Assembly (NCBI GenBank): GCA_016800925.1
Contig: JABCPU010000980.1
Location: 1 to 19,543 of the forward strand
Origin: Suillus spraguei
Taxonomy: Eukaryota; Basidiomycota; Agaricomycetes; Boletales; Suillaceae
Direction: 5' to 3'
Length of the DNA stretch: 19,543 nt
Below the pieces are notes generated by a model. The model worked only from the letters and a program-made list of their open reading frames with translations. It was not told where the DNA came from and ran no database searches. Shown piece after piece: positions 1-8,603 of the stretch (position 1 is the stretch's first letter; each line of letters starts with the position of its first letter). A program made the translations under genes and the position numbers.

Positions 1-1151
1 CACAATTTGCGGGCAATGACTAAGTCACATGAGTCAGAGACGTGACAGGAGAGTGCAGCGATGACTGACCAGCACGGATATAGCCTATGATAAATCGGGT
101 ATCGCCCATCCATCGTAAATGTTCAGTCTCGATATCGATATCTGCCGTTATTCCGATAGTTTGTGACATGAATGATATCCGGCGACGATCTCCTTGGGTG
201 AAAGAAAATAGGTCGGTTTTTAATGGTTGTCCTGATCTCAATCTTCAACGACCCCTGGTATGTAGAATGACCGACAGAACACACCTTTAAGAACATTCAG
301 AGCTGCTGCACAAACGTCGAGCCCGTCCTGTAGGCCTAATAGATTAAGAGACATCCCATTACCGGAGCCAGTCGGTATAGGTGCTATTGGTATACAAAAC
401 GCCTGATCACGGTGTTCATGCTGATCTATTCCATTGAGGACTTCGTGGATCAAACCGTCGCCGGACACAACGACCAGGGCGTCATATCCCAGTTTCATTT
501 CACGAGCAATTTCAATGGCGTGACCGCCATGGGTGGTGTCTGTATGGAAATATATCAGCGAGTGTGAAGCCAGTATGCCGTGAGATTGTTACGTGCAAGT
601 TACATCCAATATACATCCAGCCGCAAGGAGTATGGGTTCTACTTTACTGATATACAATGATCTTCCCTTTCCCTGAGAAAGATAGTCATAAAGGCACATA
701 ACAGAGATTGGATACGGCTAACCTTTCCACCGTGAGGATTAACGAGCACCTTAAGGTTCTTGGATGGATTTGCGCCTGATGAACCAGATAAGTAAAAACA
801 GCATGCGCTACATAGGCTGACAGACCTTGATACGCAACCAGAAGTAGCGCTTCACACACCACTTCTTGGCACGCGTGTCATCTTCGCCCTGAACTGTGCC
901 GCTATCACCACAAGGTTCAAACGGGTCTCCTTGCCCTTGCGAACCAGGTATTGTACTTCAACAGCGCCAGATGTAACTTTGGCGGAGACGACATTGCGAA
1001 GAGGCACCTCTGTGCACTTAAGTTCTCTGTATATGCCTACACAGCAAGAGGATTTGTGACCGTCGAGTGTTGTAGGTTCGACAAAGAATGAAGCATCAGT
1101 AAAGCGAAGTAAAGTGGAGACACCTCGGCTGTCGATTAGAACTTGGTTCAT
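1..1151 (-). CDS. Sphingosine / long-chain-base kinase, 5' part, six exons, two frame breaks
   Basis: Lipid kinase of the diacylglycerol-kinase catalytic fold that phosphorylates long-chain bases. Exons read on the minus strand: 1151-826, 775-723, 672-597, 539-285, 231-76, 19-<1. Introns are 50, 50, 57, 53 and 56 nt; each ends in AG and phases match throughout. Catalytic motifs are visible: VNPHGGK split by an intron before GKGR (nucleotide-binding loop), SGDGLIHEVLNG (family catalytic Asp), PIPTGSGNGM, then FSFTQGD and EHLRWMGDTRF. The N-terminal 85 residues resemble the family's pre-catalytic domain. The start is the ATG at 1151. Oddities: the third intron begins GC rather than GT. Exon 1 also needs two frame corrections, one base missing near 901 and two extra bases in a TGTGTG run at 858-853, so as given it stops at 852. 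All other exons are open, so this is either a very young pseudogene or a sequence error. The C-terminal half lies outside the window. Family identity is secure. Confidence 0.85.
540..596 (-). other. Putative GC-AG intron in the kinase gene
   Basis: Read on the minus strand, the exon ends GTAACTT and the intron begins GCACGTAA and ends ATACAG before ACACCACCCATGGC. Only this GC donor keeps the phase between the flanking conserved segments (AAGC near the end of exon 3 and THGGHAIEIA in exon 4). The neighbouring GTAACA donor would put exon 4 out of frame. The other four introns use GT donors. Confidence 0.6.
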
Positions 1152-2400
1152 AGAAGTTGAAGTAGATACGATCCGTACACGATAAGTGACGATTTAATGG
1201 TGGGAAGGGCATGTGTATTGTGCTGCGGGAGCTGTCACAATGCTGCGGGAACGGAAGTGTCTTATAATGTAATGGTCTTATAAGATGTCCTTGGCTTTTC
1301 ACAGAAACCTTTATTTAATTTAAGGTTCGCCACTGCGGGGATTATATTCAGTGCCGGTTGCAGCTAACCGTTCCGATCCGTGATGTACTAGTTCGCGAAC
1401 GTCAACGCCAGCGAAGTTCACATCTCCTTCAAACAAGGTCACCGACTCCCAACGCTAGCGAGAGGAAGCCTTAGCCTCTTCCGTTTCCCATCTGTCGTCG
1501 GCTACACCCGTGCCTTTTCGGCTACAAGAAATGAATGCTCAATGTCATCGTAGGAAGACAGCCTATCAGGAAAACGTAATTCGTTACAGAGTGTTACAAA
1601 GCACACACTCTGTAGTTTTCCTGATGCCAAGTAGGTAAGTTACAAGTCCGTTGCACCGTGGTACTTATATTCATAATTATACTCCGCATAGGTGTGTGGG
1701 AGTTCGGAACATTGCACTGCTGGCCCATCAGCTGCTGACCCAATCGCACCAATAACGCGGGACGCCAAGCGCCAAGCTGAAATCATGTAGTACCTCCGGC
1801 TCTCGCGTTTATCAACTTGGAATTTCTCCCCCTTCACCCCATTTGCGCCTTTGAAACGCCCTGCATGCGCCTCAACCCATTTTTCATAATACTAAATCAT
1901 GACTACTTGGAGCGGCCGAGCCCCACTACGCGCTCTGCAACTCTACATTATTCACCAATTCCTTACTGACCGGTCAACCAGTCTCCATTTGCATCTGCAT
2001 TATGATCATATTCGTTCATGATTGATTTCCCCTTGCATCGTTTCCGACCTGAAGTTTTTATGCTAACCTCTGTTATACCCGGTTTACTTATTCTAATCAG
2101 AATTCTTCCTTTGACAGTTCCATTTGTATATGAAAACACCAGCATCAGTGAAGGCAATTTAATTGCATTGAAATCTATGCAATAATGGTATCTTTCGTCT
2201 CCTCATGTTTTGACAAGACTGTTCTTGACCTTTGCTGCAAAGTCTTCGCACACGGTCAATTTCATACAGCCTTTTCACGGATCCGTCAGCTAGAGGTCTC
2301 ACCTTCGCCAGATAATTCCCCTTTGCATGGAGTCGGGTAAGCTTCAACAACAACATAATACATTATAATTTTGTCAAAATACAGGGATGGACCATACAAG
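1152..2400. other. Intergenic region, no gene recognised
   Basis: This is the upstream side of the kinase gene. Short open frames exist on the minus strand (for example 1640-1837, 1963-2157, 2159-2356), but none shows a recognisable domain. A direct repeat TGCTGCGGGA occurs twice between about 1219 and 1253, and CTTATAA occurs twice at about 1260-1286; either could be promoter elements, but nothing shows it. The only clear structure is the foldback at 1565-1625. Confidence 0.5.
1565..1625. repeat. Two-tier foldback sequence
   Basis: The outer arms ATCAGGAAAAC (1565-1575) and GTTTTCCTGAT (1615-1625) are perfect 11-bp inverted repeats. Inside them ACAGAGTGT (1586-1594) and ACACTCTGT (1605-1613) form a second perfect 9-bp stem. 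The internal loop is asymmetric, 10 nt on the left and 1 nt on the right. No coding context was found. It could be a very short foldback element or a structured RNA segment. Confidence 0.6.
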
Positions 2401-2407
2401 CACGAAA

Positions 2408-2782
2408 CTATGAAGAAACAATCGATACGACACCTACCCGCTCTTTTTCTTGCAACATCACTGTCCGTGCAAGCACGCGACGCTGTTCATGACTTTCATG
2501 CATACAAGAAACGACTTCACACTCTAGCACTAGTTCCGTTTGATCGATGGATATTTGAGTTGCATTGACCAAGACGGGACATGCCGCTGGCGGCGATGTA
2601 TGCCTCGATAGTGTTTCTTACGCTCGTGCTCTTTCCTCACTATCTACAGTGATCTGGTTTCCGTTCTTAGCTAGTGTAATTTTCATCAAATCCTCACGGT
2701 GCTCACCTCCGGGAAAATCCTTTTGCTGGCTAATCCTCACGACCTGCACTTCAGCAAGGCAAAGTGCGACCAATTAGACAAT
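2408..2782 (-). pseudogene. Coding-like remnant, family not recognised
   Basis: Two minus-strand segments read like coding sequence. The first, 2743-2622, begins after a TGCAG acceptor-like site, includes FPGGEHREDLMKITLAKNG and ends at a donor-like GC/GTAAGA. The second, 2590-2408, includes VLVNATQISIDQTELVLE and HESHEQRRVLARTVMLQ and ends SIVSS-stop. A splice between them (35-nt candidate intron) does not keep the second frame, so either the model is wrong or the gene is broken. A CTAAT branch-point-like site lies about 35 nt upstream of the first segment. I do not recognise the family. The balanced residue composition and polar runs argue for real coding history, but this is inference. Confidence 0.3.
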
Positions 2783-3339
2783 TTGTATCCTCCATCATGA
2801 ATCATGATTGAACCCAAGGTCCTTCAAATCAGGATGACAAACACCTTGATGCATGGGCATAGCTGAAGTGGTTAGAGTGTGATTATTATTTGGTACCTAG
2901 TGGAAATGGGGCAAAATTCTGAGTGACTTTCTGCAATAGGTGGAGCTCGAGTCAATTCATTTGCTGTCGTTTATCCAGCGATGTCCACTGATTGGTGTTG
3001 TACATTCACATGATCTCGGTTGCCTCACTGCCGTTTTATCGGAGTGCTTATCAAACAGTATGCCTGCTGAGGTTGATGGAGATCTCAGCAATTCTTGTGC
3101 AGAAGCATGTGCAGTGACTTATGGGTGTGATCTTTCATGTCTCATTGTCCCTCAGGTTAAGGAGATGTTGTATTCATTTTAACTGCACTACCTCTGATAC
3201 CAGTGTGCACTATCTCTGCAGATGACGCCCTAGTGGAGACTGCCTCCTTTCTGGCAGGTTGCACATGGTGCCTAGCTGTTACAATCATGCAAAAACTGGG
3301 GGCTACTAAAAAGTCCCAGCTTTACATGGTGTTGTACCA
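2783..3339. other. Unassigned intergenic stretch
   Basis: No domain-bearing gene was seen. A tRNA box-A-like string lies near 2860-2880 without matching acceptor stems. An open frame at 2940-3182 on the plus strand has no recognisable features. Confidence 0.4.
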
Positions 3340-3824
3340 GAGGGTCAGAAAGTCAAAGGGGCTTGGCCTCAGCTTGTGTGCTGTGCCCCTTACCCGAGTA
3401 TGTGCCCTTAATTTCAGATGAAGTCCAAGGGGGAGTTCTGGTGAAGTCTGGACAGGGTCTGGATGAACTCTTGAAACAGGATAGCTCGATAGAGCTCCAA
3501 AGGACTTCCAGATGAGCACAGGAATGCACCAGAACTATTTCCGGAGGATAGGGAGTAATGGTAAGACTACTAGAACAAGTCCCAAGTAGAATGGATGAAA
3601 GATGGACTACTGGACAAAGTCCAGGGCAGGATAGGAGCAAAGCTCCAGAAGGAAAGATGATCCACAGATGTTGAGGATAGGGTAGGGTAGATCCAGAGGT
3701 CCGGAGATCAGAAGAGTGGAAGAGTGGAGGAGCAGAGGAGCAGAGGAGTGGATGATCAGATGATCAGATGAGTGTAGCTCTGTGGATCTTAGGGGAGGTA
3801 TTGAACTACTATAGAGGAGTAGGT
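3340..3824. repeat. Decayed dyad-rich repeat tract 1
   Basis: Purine-rich sequence with many short dyads: CTGGAC-AAA-GTCCAG (3610-3624), GGAGC-AAA-GCTCC (3634-3646) and AGCTC-GATA-GAGCT (3483-3496). The start (about 3345-3415) resembles 7250-7320, including GGGCTTGGCCTC / GGGCTTTGGCCTC and GTGCCC / TTTC blocks, so both are copies of a dispersed repeat. It is interrupted on the right by solo LTR A. It may be LTR or leader sequence of a retroelement in which no coding part is now recognisable. Confidence 0.5.
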
Positions 3825-3828
3825 CCGG

Positions 3829-4785
3829 TGTAACAAACATATTGGCACCGGCCTCAAAACCCTATCTTTGAGCACTTGTCTCACATCTTTAGGAGTTACC
3901 ACTCATCCATGGCCGTCTTACTCCTTTAGCACATACCGACGGCATCACACACTTACCGCACACCATACTGACTGCTGCACCACATTCCATGTACCAATGT
4001 CCTTCCATGTCCTTGCCGCGTCCGCATAGCTCCATTTGGTGCATAGTTTGGTACATGACCATTTATCACTGATCCCACGGCAAGTCTTATTACATGTTGC
4101 CTCATGCTGCAGCCGCCTTGCACTATGTTTACATACAGCAGTTACTGGATTTGAGAGCTACTGATTTTGCCTAATGCATCCCAAGTACATACAATTTAGG
4201 ATATAAGCACCGTGTACCACACACCTGATTTGTACCTCATTTTCACCATACTATAGGTCAGTATTATTGTCTAGCTCTGGATCTACCCAGTAGTGGACTT
4301 AGTCTTTAAAGTTCTTTACCGCTTGTTAATCAATTTTGCTCGTTCACCATTACTGCTGGCATACCGCTAGATCCTTGACCCCCTATTTTGACTGAACTTC
4401 ACGCTCACCGCTACTTTACTGCTGAAAGTACCACAGTTTTCTTTACTGTTTCTTTGCACCACTTGCACCTTACTGCTACTGCTGACTTTATCGCTTGACA
4501 TCGCTCGCTCGATGCAACATTTCCAAGCATTGTTTCAACCACGGTAGTACCACTACATACAATGCTAATTCCAGCAGCATCTTCGCTAGCCATGGCAGCT
4601 TACTGCTGACTATGACACTACTTTCACACATTGGTTTGACTTGAACTTAGCTATACTAACAGGCATCCCCCTTTAGGGTTGAACACCCTTGTTCAACAAG
4701 TGAAGCAGACTAGACAGAGCACAAGACTCACATACTAACTTAGGAGGTAGTTTATCTACAGCCCAGGTTAGGTTGTATCTTTACA
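3829..4785 (+). mobile_element. Solo LTR A (family 1, 957 bp)
   Basis: It begins TGTAACAAACATATTGGC and ends GTATCTTTACA, and aligns by eye along its whole length with B (9317-10270) and, reversed, with C (13950-14912). It is flanked by CCGG (3825-3828) and CCAG (4786-4789), read as a 4-bp target duplication with one CpG-to-CpA change. It carries the family's conserved CCCTTTAGGG (4669-4678) and CTTG..CAAG (4688-4700) hairpin pair. No internal domain is attached on either side, so it is a solo LTR, probably left by LTR-LTR recombination. Orientation is relative only. Confidence 0.8.
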
Positions 4786-4789
4786 CCAG

Positions 4790-5269
4790 ATCTATAAAGT
4801 AAGGGGGGAAAGGTGGGAGAGTGCTCGCTAGCTCACGTGGCTTTCGCTTAGGAGCGCTTGCTACGCTTAGCTCGCTTAACACCTTTTTGGAAATTTCTCG
4901 TGTGGTTTTTTTGAGTGCCGACTCACTGTTGTCCCATTGTATGATTGCATGACGTGATGCGTGATTGCGTGATTTGGTCACGTGACTGCGCAGCTGGTGG
5001 AATTTGCCATGGGTTGTCTGAAGCTGGGGTAAAACCAAATTATTAGGATGGAGCCAAAGGGAGTGTGAAGCCAAAAGTGAAGCCAAAAAGGGGTGCAAAG
5101 GAGTGGAAAGCAAAAAAGGAGGGCAAGCAAAAAATGAGTGCAATTGCAGAAGATGGCTAATAGGGAAACTCATCAGGGGCTGGAAGGAGTGGTGGCACCA
5201 TCAAAAGGCATGGTCAAGTTGTCAGGAACAGGTTGATACTTATGACAAGCTACTCCATCAGGCACCAAT
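4790..5269. other. Unassigned stretch with simple motifs
   Basis: No gene was recognised. A cluster of TTCGCTTAGG / TACGCTTAGC-like words lies at 4825-4880 and GTGATTGC-like words at 4943-4985. The first copy of an AATTATTAGGATGRAGCC word (5038-5055) occurs here; three more are found at 5695-5833. Open frames here are by-products of purine-rich sequence. Confidence 0.4.
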
Positions 5270-5543
5270 CTCCCATCTCCCGTCTCCCATCTCCCATCTT
5301 GGGAGATGGGAGATGGGAGACGGGAGACGGGAGACGGGAGACGGGAGACGGGAGACGGGAGACGGGAGACGGGAGACGGGAGACGGGAGACGGGAGACGG
5401 GAGACGGGAGACGGGAGACGGGAGACGGGAGACGGGAGATGGGAGACGGGAGACGGGAGACGGGAGACGGGAGACAGGAGACGGGAGACGGGAGACAGGA
5501 GACGGGAGATGGGAGACAGGAGATGGGAGATGGGAGATGGGAC
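5270..5543 (+). repeat. GGGAGAY 7-bp minisatellite with inverted cap
   Basis: From 5301 to about 5541 the plus strand is about 34 uninterrupted 7-bp units, GGGAGAC with variants GGGAGAT and AGGAGAC. Immediately upstream, 5270-5299 holds about four units in the opposite orientation (CTCCCAT, CTCCCGT). The junction is a perfect inverted repeat with 23-bp arms (5277-5299 and 5304-5326) around the spacer TGGG. All variants differ from GGGAGAC at the CG step (GACGGG to GATGGG or GACAGG). Guanine triplets every 7 nt with 4-nt loops match the G-quadruplex pattern. All three plus-strand frames stay open simply because the unit has no stop. Confidence 0.95.
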
Positions 5544-5694
5544 ACTTGCATGATTTTGTTGTGTGACAACTTAATACTGTTGCCCCCTATTAAAACTTGA
5601 AACTCACAAAGATGGTGATGTGGTACTTTTACTTCTGTCAAAATATTGGTCAAAGTTATAATTTATTTCAAAACCTATTATCATTATTGAAGAT

Positions 5695-5890
5695 AATTAT
5701 TAGGATGAGGCCAAGGCCAGAAAGCCAAAAAGAGTGTGAAGCACTCTTTTTGGCTTTCTGTGCCTTGGGCAAAAGAAAATTATTGGGATGAAGCCAAGGC
5801 CAGGAAGGCAAACAGAATTATTAGGATGAAGCCTTAGCCAGGGAGCAAAAGGAGTGCGAAGCATTCCTTTTGCTTCCTGTGCTGAAGGCA
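5695..5890 (+). repeat. Twin hairpin modules
   Basis: Hairpin 1 has a perfect 18-bp stem: AGAAAGCCAAAAAGAGTG (5719-5736), loop TGAAG, and its complement (5742-5759). It is extended by CCAAGGC (5711-5717) and GCCTTGG (5762-5768). Hairpin 2 has the same design: stem 5839-5856 with 5862-5879 (two G-T wobbles), loop CGAAG, outer arms GCCTTAGC (5831-5838) and GCTGAAGGC (5881-5889). The word AATTATTRGGATGRRGCC introduces each module (5695, 5778, 5816). No protein-coding content was found. The modules could be foldback transposons or precursors of small RNAs. Confidence 0.8.
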
Positions 5891-6223
5891 CAACGGGTGG
5901 TGGACTCATATTATAGAAGGAGAGTATAGACTACTCTGGACAAGGTCCAGAATAGAAACAGACAGGATAAGACTACCAAAGGTAGAGTTGGAGGTGAAAC
6001 AGATGATAGACAGGAAATGGACGAAGTCTGAAAAGGTTATAGGATATAGGGTCAAAGCTCTGGCCTAGGGAATGATCCCATAGGCCTGAGTCGGAAGCTT
6101 ACAAGGGCTGGAGCCCAAGTGCGAGAACTGAAATGGAGTTATATAGACATGGTAACAAGATACAGAGTAGACAGAAGAATATACAGAAGTAGGAAAGCAA
6201 TGATCAGACTGAAGTCTGCAAAA

Positions 6224-6326
6224 GTTGTACTACAAGGTCATATACTGTAGGTAGCATGCTGGAAGGTAAGTAAGCATAGTCTGAAGGCTATGTCTGAAGC
6301 ATGCAGAAACACATTAGTAGTACAAC
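6224..6326. repeat. Nested foldback of about 100 nt
   Basis: Outer arms GTTGTACTAC (6224-6233) and GTAGTACAAC (6317-6326) are perfect. GCATGC occurs at 6254-6259 and 6299-6304. The centre is CATAG-TCTGAAGG-CTATG (6275-6292). The three stems are nested in order and could form one long imperfect hairpin. Confidence 0.55.
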
Positions 6327-6458
6327 AGAACATAAGGCTATGAACTCGGAGATGAAACTTGTATGAAATAACTTATCAAGACAGAGGCAGAGATAACCGA
6401 GAGCCGGAGCCACAGATATATACTAAAAGGGGTAATGCACAGGTGCGCAGGAATAGTT

Positions 6459-6612
6459 TGGATATGAACTCAGATCAGATATAGACACAGATCGGATATG
6501 GACATGGATTGGATATGGACTGGGTCGGATATGGATTGGATTGGATGGATGGACTGAGTCAGATATGCATATGGATTGGATATGGATTGGAGTGGATGGG
6601 TAGATCGGATAT
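6459..6612 (+). repeat. Degenerate GGATATGGATY minisatellite
   Basis: Loose tandem repetition of GATYGGATATGGAY-type units of about 10-14 bp. GATCGG and GATTGG alternate, again a CG/TG difference. It is more decayed than the GGGAGAY array. Confidence 0.7.
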
Positions 6613-6800
6613 GTGAACCAAATTAGATGGGTGGACTTAGAATGTATGGATTGGGTGTCCAGATGTCCCTGGATCAGATCTGTTCTGGACCTGAATGTAC
6701 AGTATATGACACTAGCCCTACTAGCACCCTTGCAGGAATTCATAAGCCCATGCTGTATAGTAGGAGACACAGAGGAGTATATGCAGTTTGATTATTGAAC

Positions 6801-7059
6801 TCAAGCGCTTCATCACAGCTGTGGATTACATTCTTGCATCACTGTGTTGTGAAGGAGTTGGAGATTGCAACTAGCAATATGGTCAGACGTCAGGTCAAAG
6901 TAGTCATCTTATTAGTTTCCTGGTTATCATGATTCTTAGTGTTACCCAGTAGTGAGGCAAGCACCACATTATCATGATGGAAGATGGCATTTATAGCTTC
7001 TCCACATCACATTTTGCATTCATCACATCGAAGCACAACTAGTACAATTATTAAGTAAC
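6801..7059. other. Unassigned stretch
   Basis: No gene, repeat or structure could be supported here. Confidence 0.4.
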
Positions 7060-7393
7060 TTACCATAATATGATCTCTCTCATGCTGAAAAACACATCAT
7101 ATATCATACTGATGAGGGAAAGGGAGGTCAATTGTGTCTTCCATGTGAGTAACCTCGGATGGACCAGCATGTTGGACAGCCCAGTCCATGACATTCTCAA
7201 ATTTCCTGCATGCATGACAAGTATTGAAGTTAGGGTAGGTGTTAAGACCATACTCAAAGGGCTTTGGCCTCGGTTCATAGACTGTGCCCTTTTCCTGAGT
7301 ATTGCCCCTTATTTCACAGGGAAGGTATATATCCAAAGATCTGAAGGTGATTGTGTGATGGATCCAGATGTCCGAAGGTAACAGATGTGTCAC
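7060..7393 (-). pseudogene. Coding-like remnant with CxxC, unknown
   Basis: The minus-strand frame from 7393 to 7097 reads like a real protein in its second half, with NFNTCHACRKFENVMDWAVQ followed by HAGPSEVTHMEDTIDLPFP and then a stop. The single Cys-x2-Cys is not enough for a zinc-finger call. The upstream part lies in the repeat shared with 3345-3415. It may be an accessory ORF of the surrounding decayed retroelement. No family was recognised, and no start can be assigned with confidence. Confidence 0.3.
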
Positions 7394-8014
7394 GTCCGAA
7401 GGTTATCTGGAACGTAGGAATGGAACAAGGAATAAGGCTAGTCTCAGAACGAGTTCCTAACTAGAAACTAATGGAGGTAGACTACCCAAAGGTAGAGTTA
7501 GAGATATAGACTATAAAAATCAATCCTAAGTCTCAGAAAGTGACTAGAGTCGGAAGTAACTCAAGTCTGGAGAAACAGAATGAGCAGAATCTAAGATGAT
7601 ATTTGAACCAAGGTTCTAAGGAGATTTACAAGTGGTTTATATACTGTAAGTAACTGGCACAGATAATCAACGAGTCCAGGACCGAGGGCTATGTACAATG
7701 TATAATGGAAGTCTATTAGTAAATGCACAGCAGATCAATAAGCACGAGTTGGAAATGAGACATAAGTAACAGATCAATAAGCAGGACAGAAATATACATA
7801 GCAGGAATACTGGAGACAGGAGGATTGCTGAAAGGAGGTAGATGCAGATGTCCACAAGGGAGTTAGAGTGCAAGAAGTAGGAACTTTCAGATGGGTGATC
7901 CAGATAGGAACTGTGGACCAGACAGAAGCATGATTGATCGGATCTGAGATCAGATGTATGGTATATGACAGTATCTCCCCCTTAGGGCCAAACCCCTGAG
8001 GCATAAGCATTGAT
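7394..8014. repeat. Decayed dyad-rich repeat tract 3
   Basis: Same style as tract 2. Dyads are CTACC-CAAA-GGTAG (7482-7495), GAACC-AA-GGTTC (7605-7616) and GAAC-GA-GTTC (7448-7457). It begins with a repeated TCCGAAGG word (7371, 7397). The end has CTCCCCCTTAGGGCC (7974-7988), resembling the CCCTTTAGGG block near LTR ends. It could be the LTR or leader of the gag-like element at 8604, with solo LTR G inserted into it. Confidence 0.4.
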
Positions 8015-8018
8015 CCGG

Positions 8019-8456
8019 TGTGACAGACAAACTCAGGCTGGGCTTGAAAAGGTAGTTTTTGCATGGTGTCTCTTACTGGAGCTTTCCTTACCTTAGGTTC
8101 GCACTTTTGATGATTACATAAGCACTTTACCTTTCACTCTTTGCACCACCAAGGATTCTACTTAGTTCCAGTACTGATAGCTCCTCTTTTGATTGAGTTC
8201 CTGGGCAGCTTACCATAGCTCCTCACTCATTTGAGTTCTTGTGTAGCTTTCCTCTCTGCAGCTTTTCTAGTTTGGCAGCTTCCATAGCTCACTAGTTAGC
8301 TCCTGGATATCTAGTTTTCTGAAGTGAACATTACCACTGTCTTTGACTGTTTTCTCTCTCCTTCCCTTGAGTTTTGGCTAGTCAGAAGTCCTTTGGGCTG
8401 AACATACTGCTCCATGCTTCTTATACCTGCCCCCCAGGCAGGATTGTTTCTCTACA
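8019..8456 (+). mobile_element. LTR G (family 3, 438 bp)
   Basis: It begins TGTGACAGACAAACTCAGGC, close to the start of LTR D (TGTGACGAACAAACTCACGC), but has a different interior and ends GTTTCTCTACA. Flanks are CCGG (8015-8018) and CCAG (8457-8460), the same pattern as the other solo LTRs. Alternatively it is the 5' LTR of the gag-like ORF 148 nt downstream. Against that, the bases after ACA are CCAGATTG, which do not start with the TGG of a tRNA-type primer-binding site. Confidence 0.65.
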
Positions 8457-8460
8457 CCAG

Positions 8461-8603
8461 ATTGAACAAGATTAATGCAGGATGATGGAGAAGTTGATGG
8501 TTGAAGTGCTGAGTCTGTAATCCAACAGATATATGGACGTCAGACATCCGAAGTAATTCCTACCCCCACTTCATATCCCTGTTAACAAAACTTGCTCTAA
8601 ATC
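8461..8603 (+). other. Leader before gag-like ORF
   Basis: Non-coding sequence between LTR G and the ATG at 8604. It includes GACGTCAGACATCCGAAG, which echoes the TCCGAAGG words of tract 3. No primer-binding site or splice signal could be supported. Confidence 0.35.

Larger units (their letters stand above)
5891..6800. repeat. Decayed dyad-rich repeat tract 2
   Basis: Related in style and in shared words to tract 3 (GACTACCAAAGGTAGAGTT here, GACTACCCAAAGGTAGAGTT at 7480-7499). Dyads include CTGGAC-AAG-GTCCAG (5936-5950) and CTACC-AAA-GGTAG (5973-5985). It contains the nested foldback 6224-6326 and the degenerate minisatellite 6459-6612. The right end, with CAGTATATGACACTAGCCCTA near 6700, resembles the end of tract 3 near 7955. 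No coding domain was found. It is probably non-coding or LTR sequence of an old retroelement. Confidence 0.45.

Noticed and set aside
87..290. Plus-strand 67-codon frame
   Set aside because: It is antisense to conserved kinase exons with matching splice sites.
2855..2960. Possible tRNA or SINE (box A-like TAGCTGAAGTGGTTAGAG and a weak box B-like GCTCGAGTC)
   Set aside because: The spacing of about 80 nt is too long, there is no acceptor-stem complement to GCATGGG, and no anticodon arm could be drawn.
3825..4789. CCGG...CCRG read as extended terminal inverted repeats of a DNA transposon
   Set aside because: LTR E has ACGC/ACAC instead. F and E restore the pol frame only if the 4 bp are counted once, so they behave as target duplications of TG...CA LTRs.
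5270..5543. CRISPR-like array
   Set aside because: Units are 7 bp with no spacers, and the sequence is fungal; it is a minisatellite.
5103..5653. Long open frames on both strands across the minisatellite (GDGRRET-type repeats)
   Set aside because: A 7-bp unit without stop codons leaves every frame open. The peptides are artefacts of the repeat and there is no start context or other domain.
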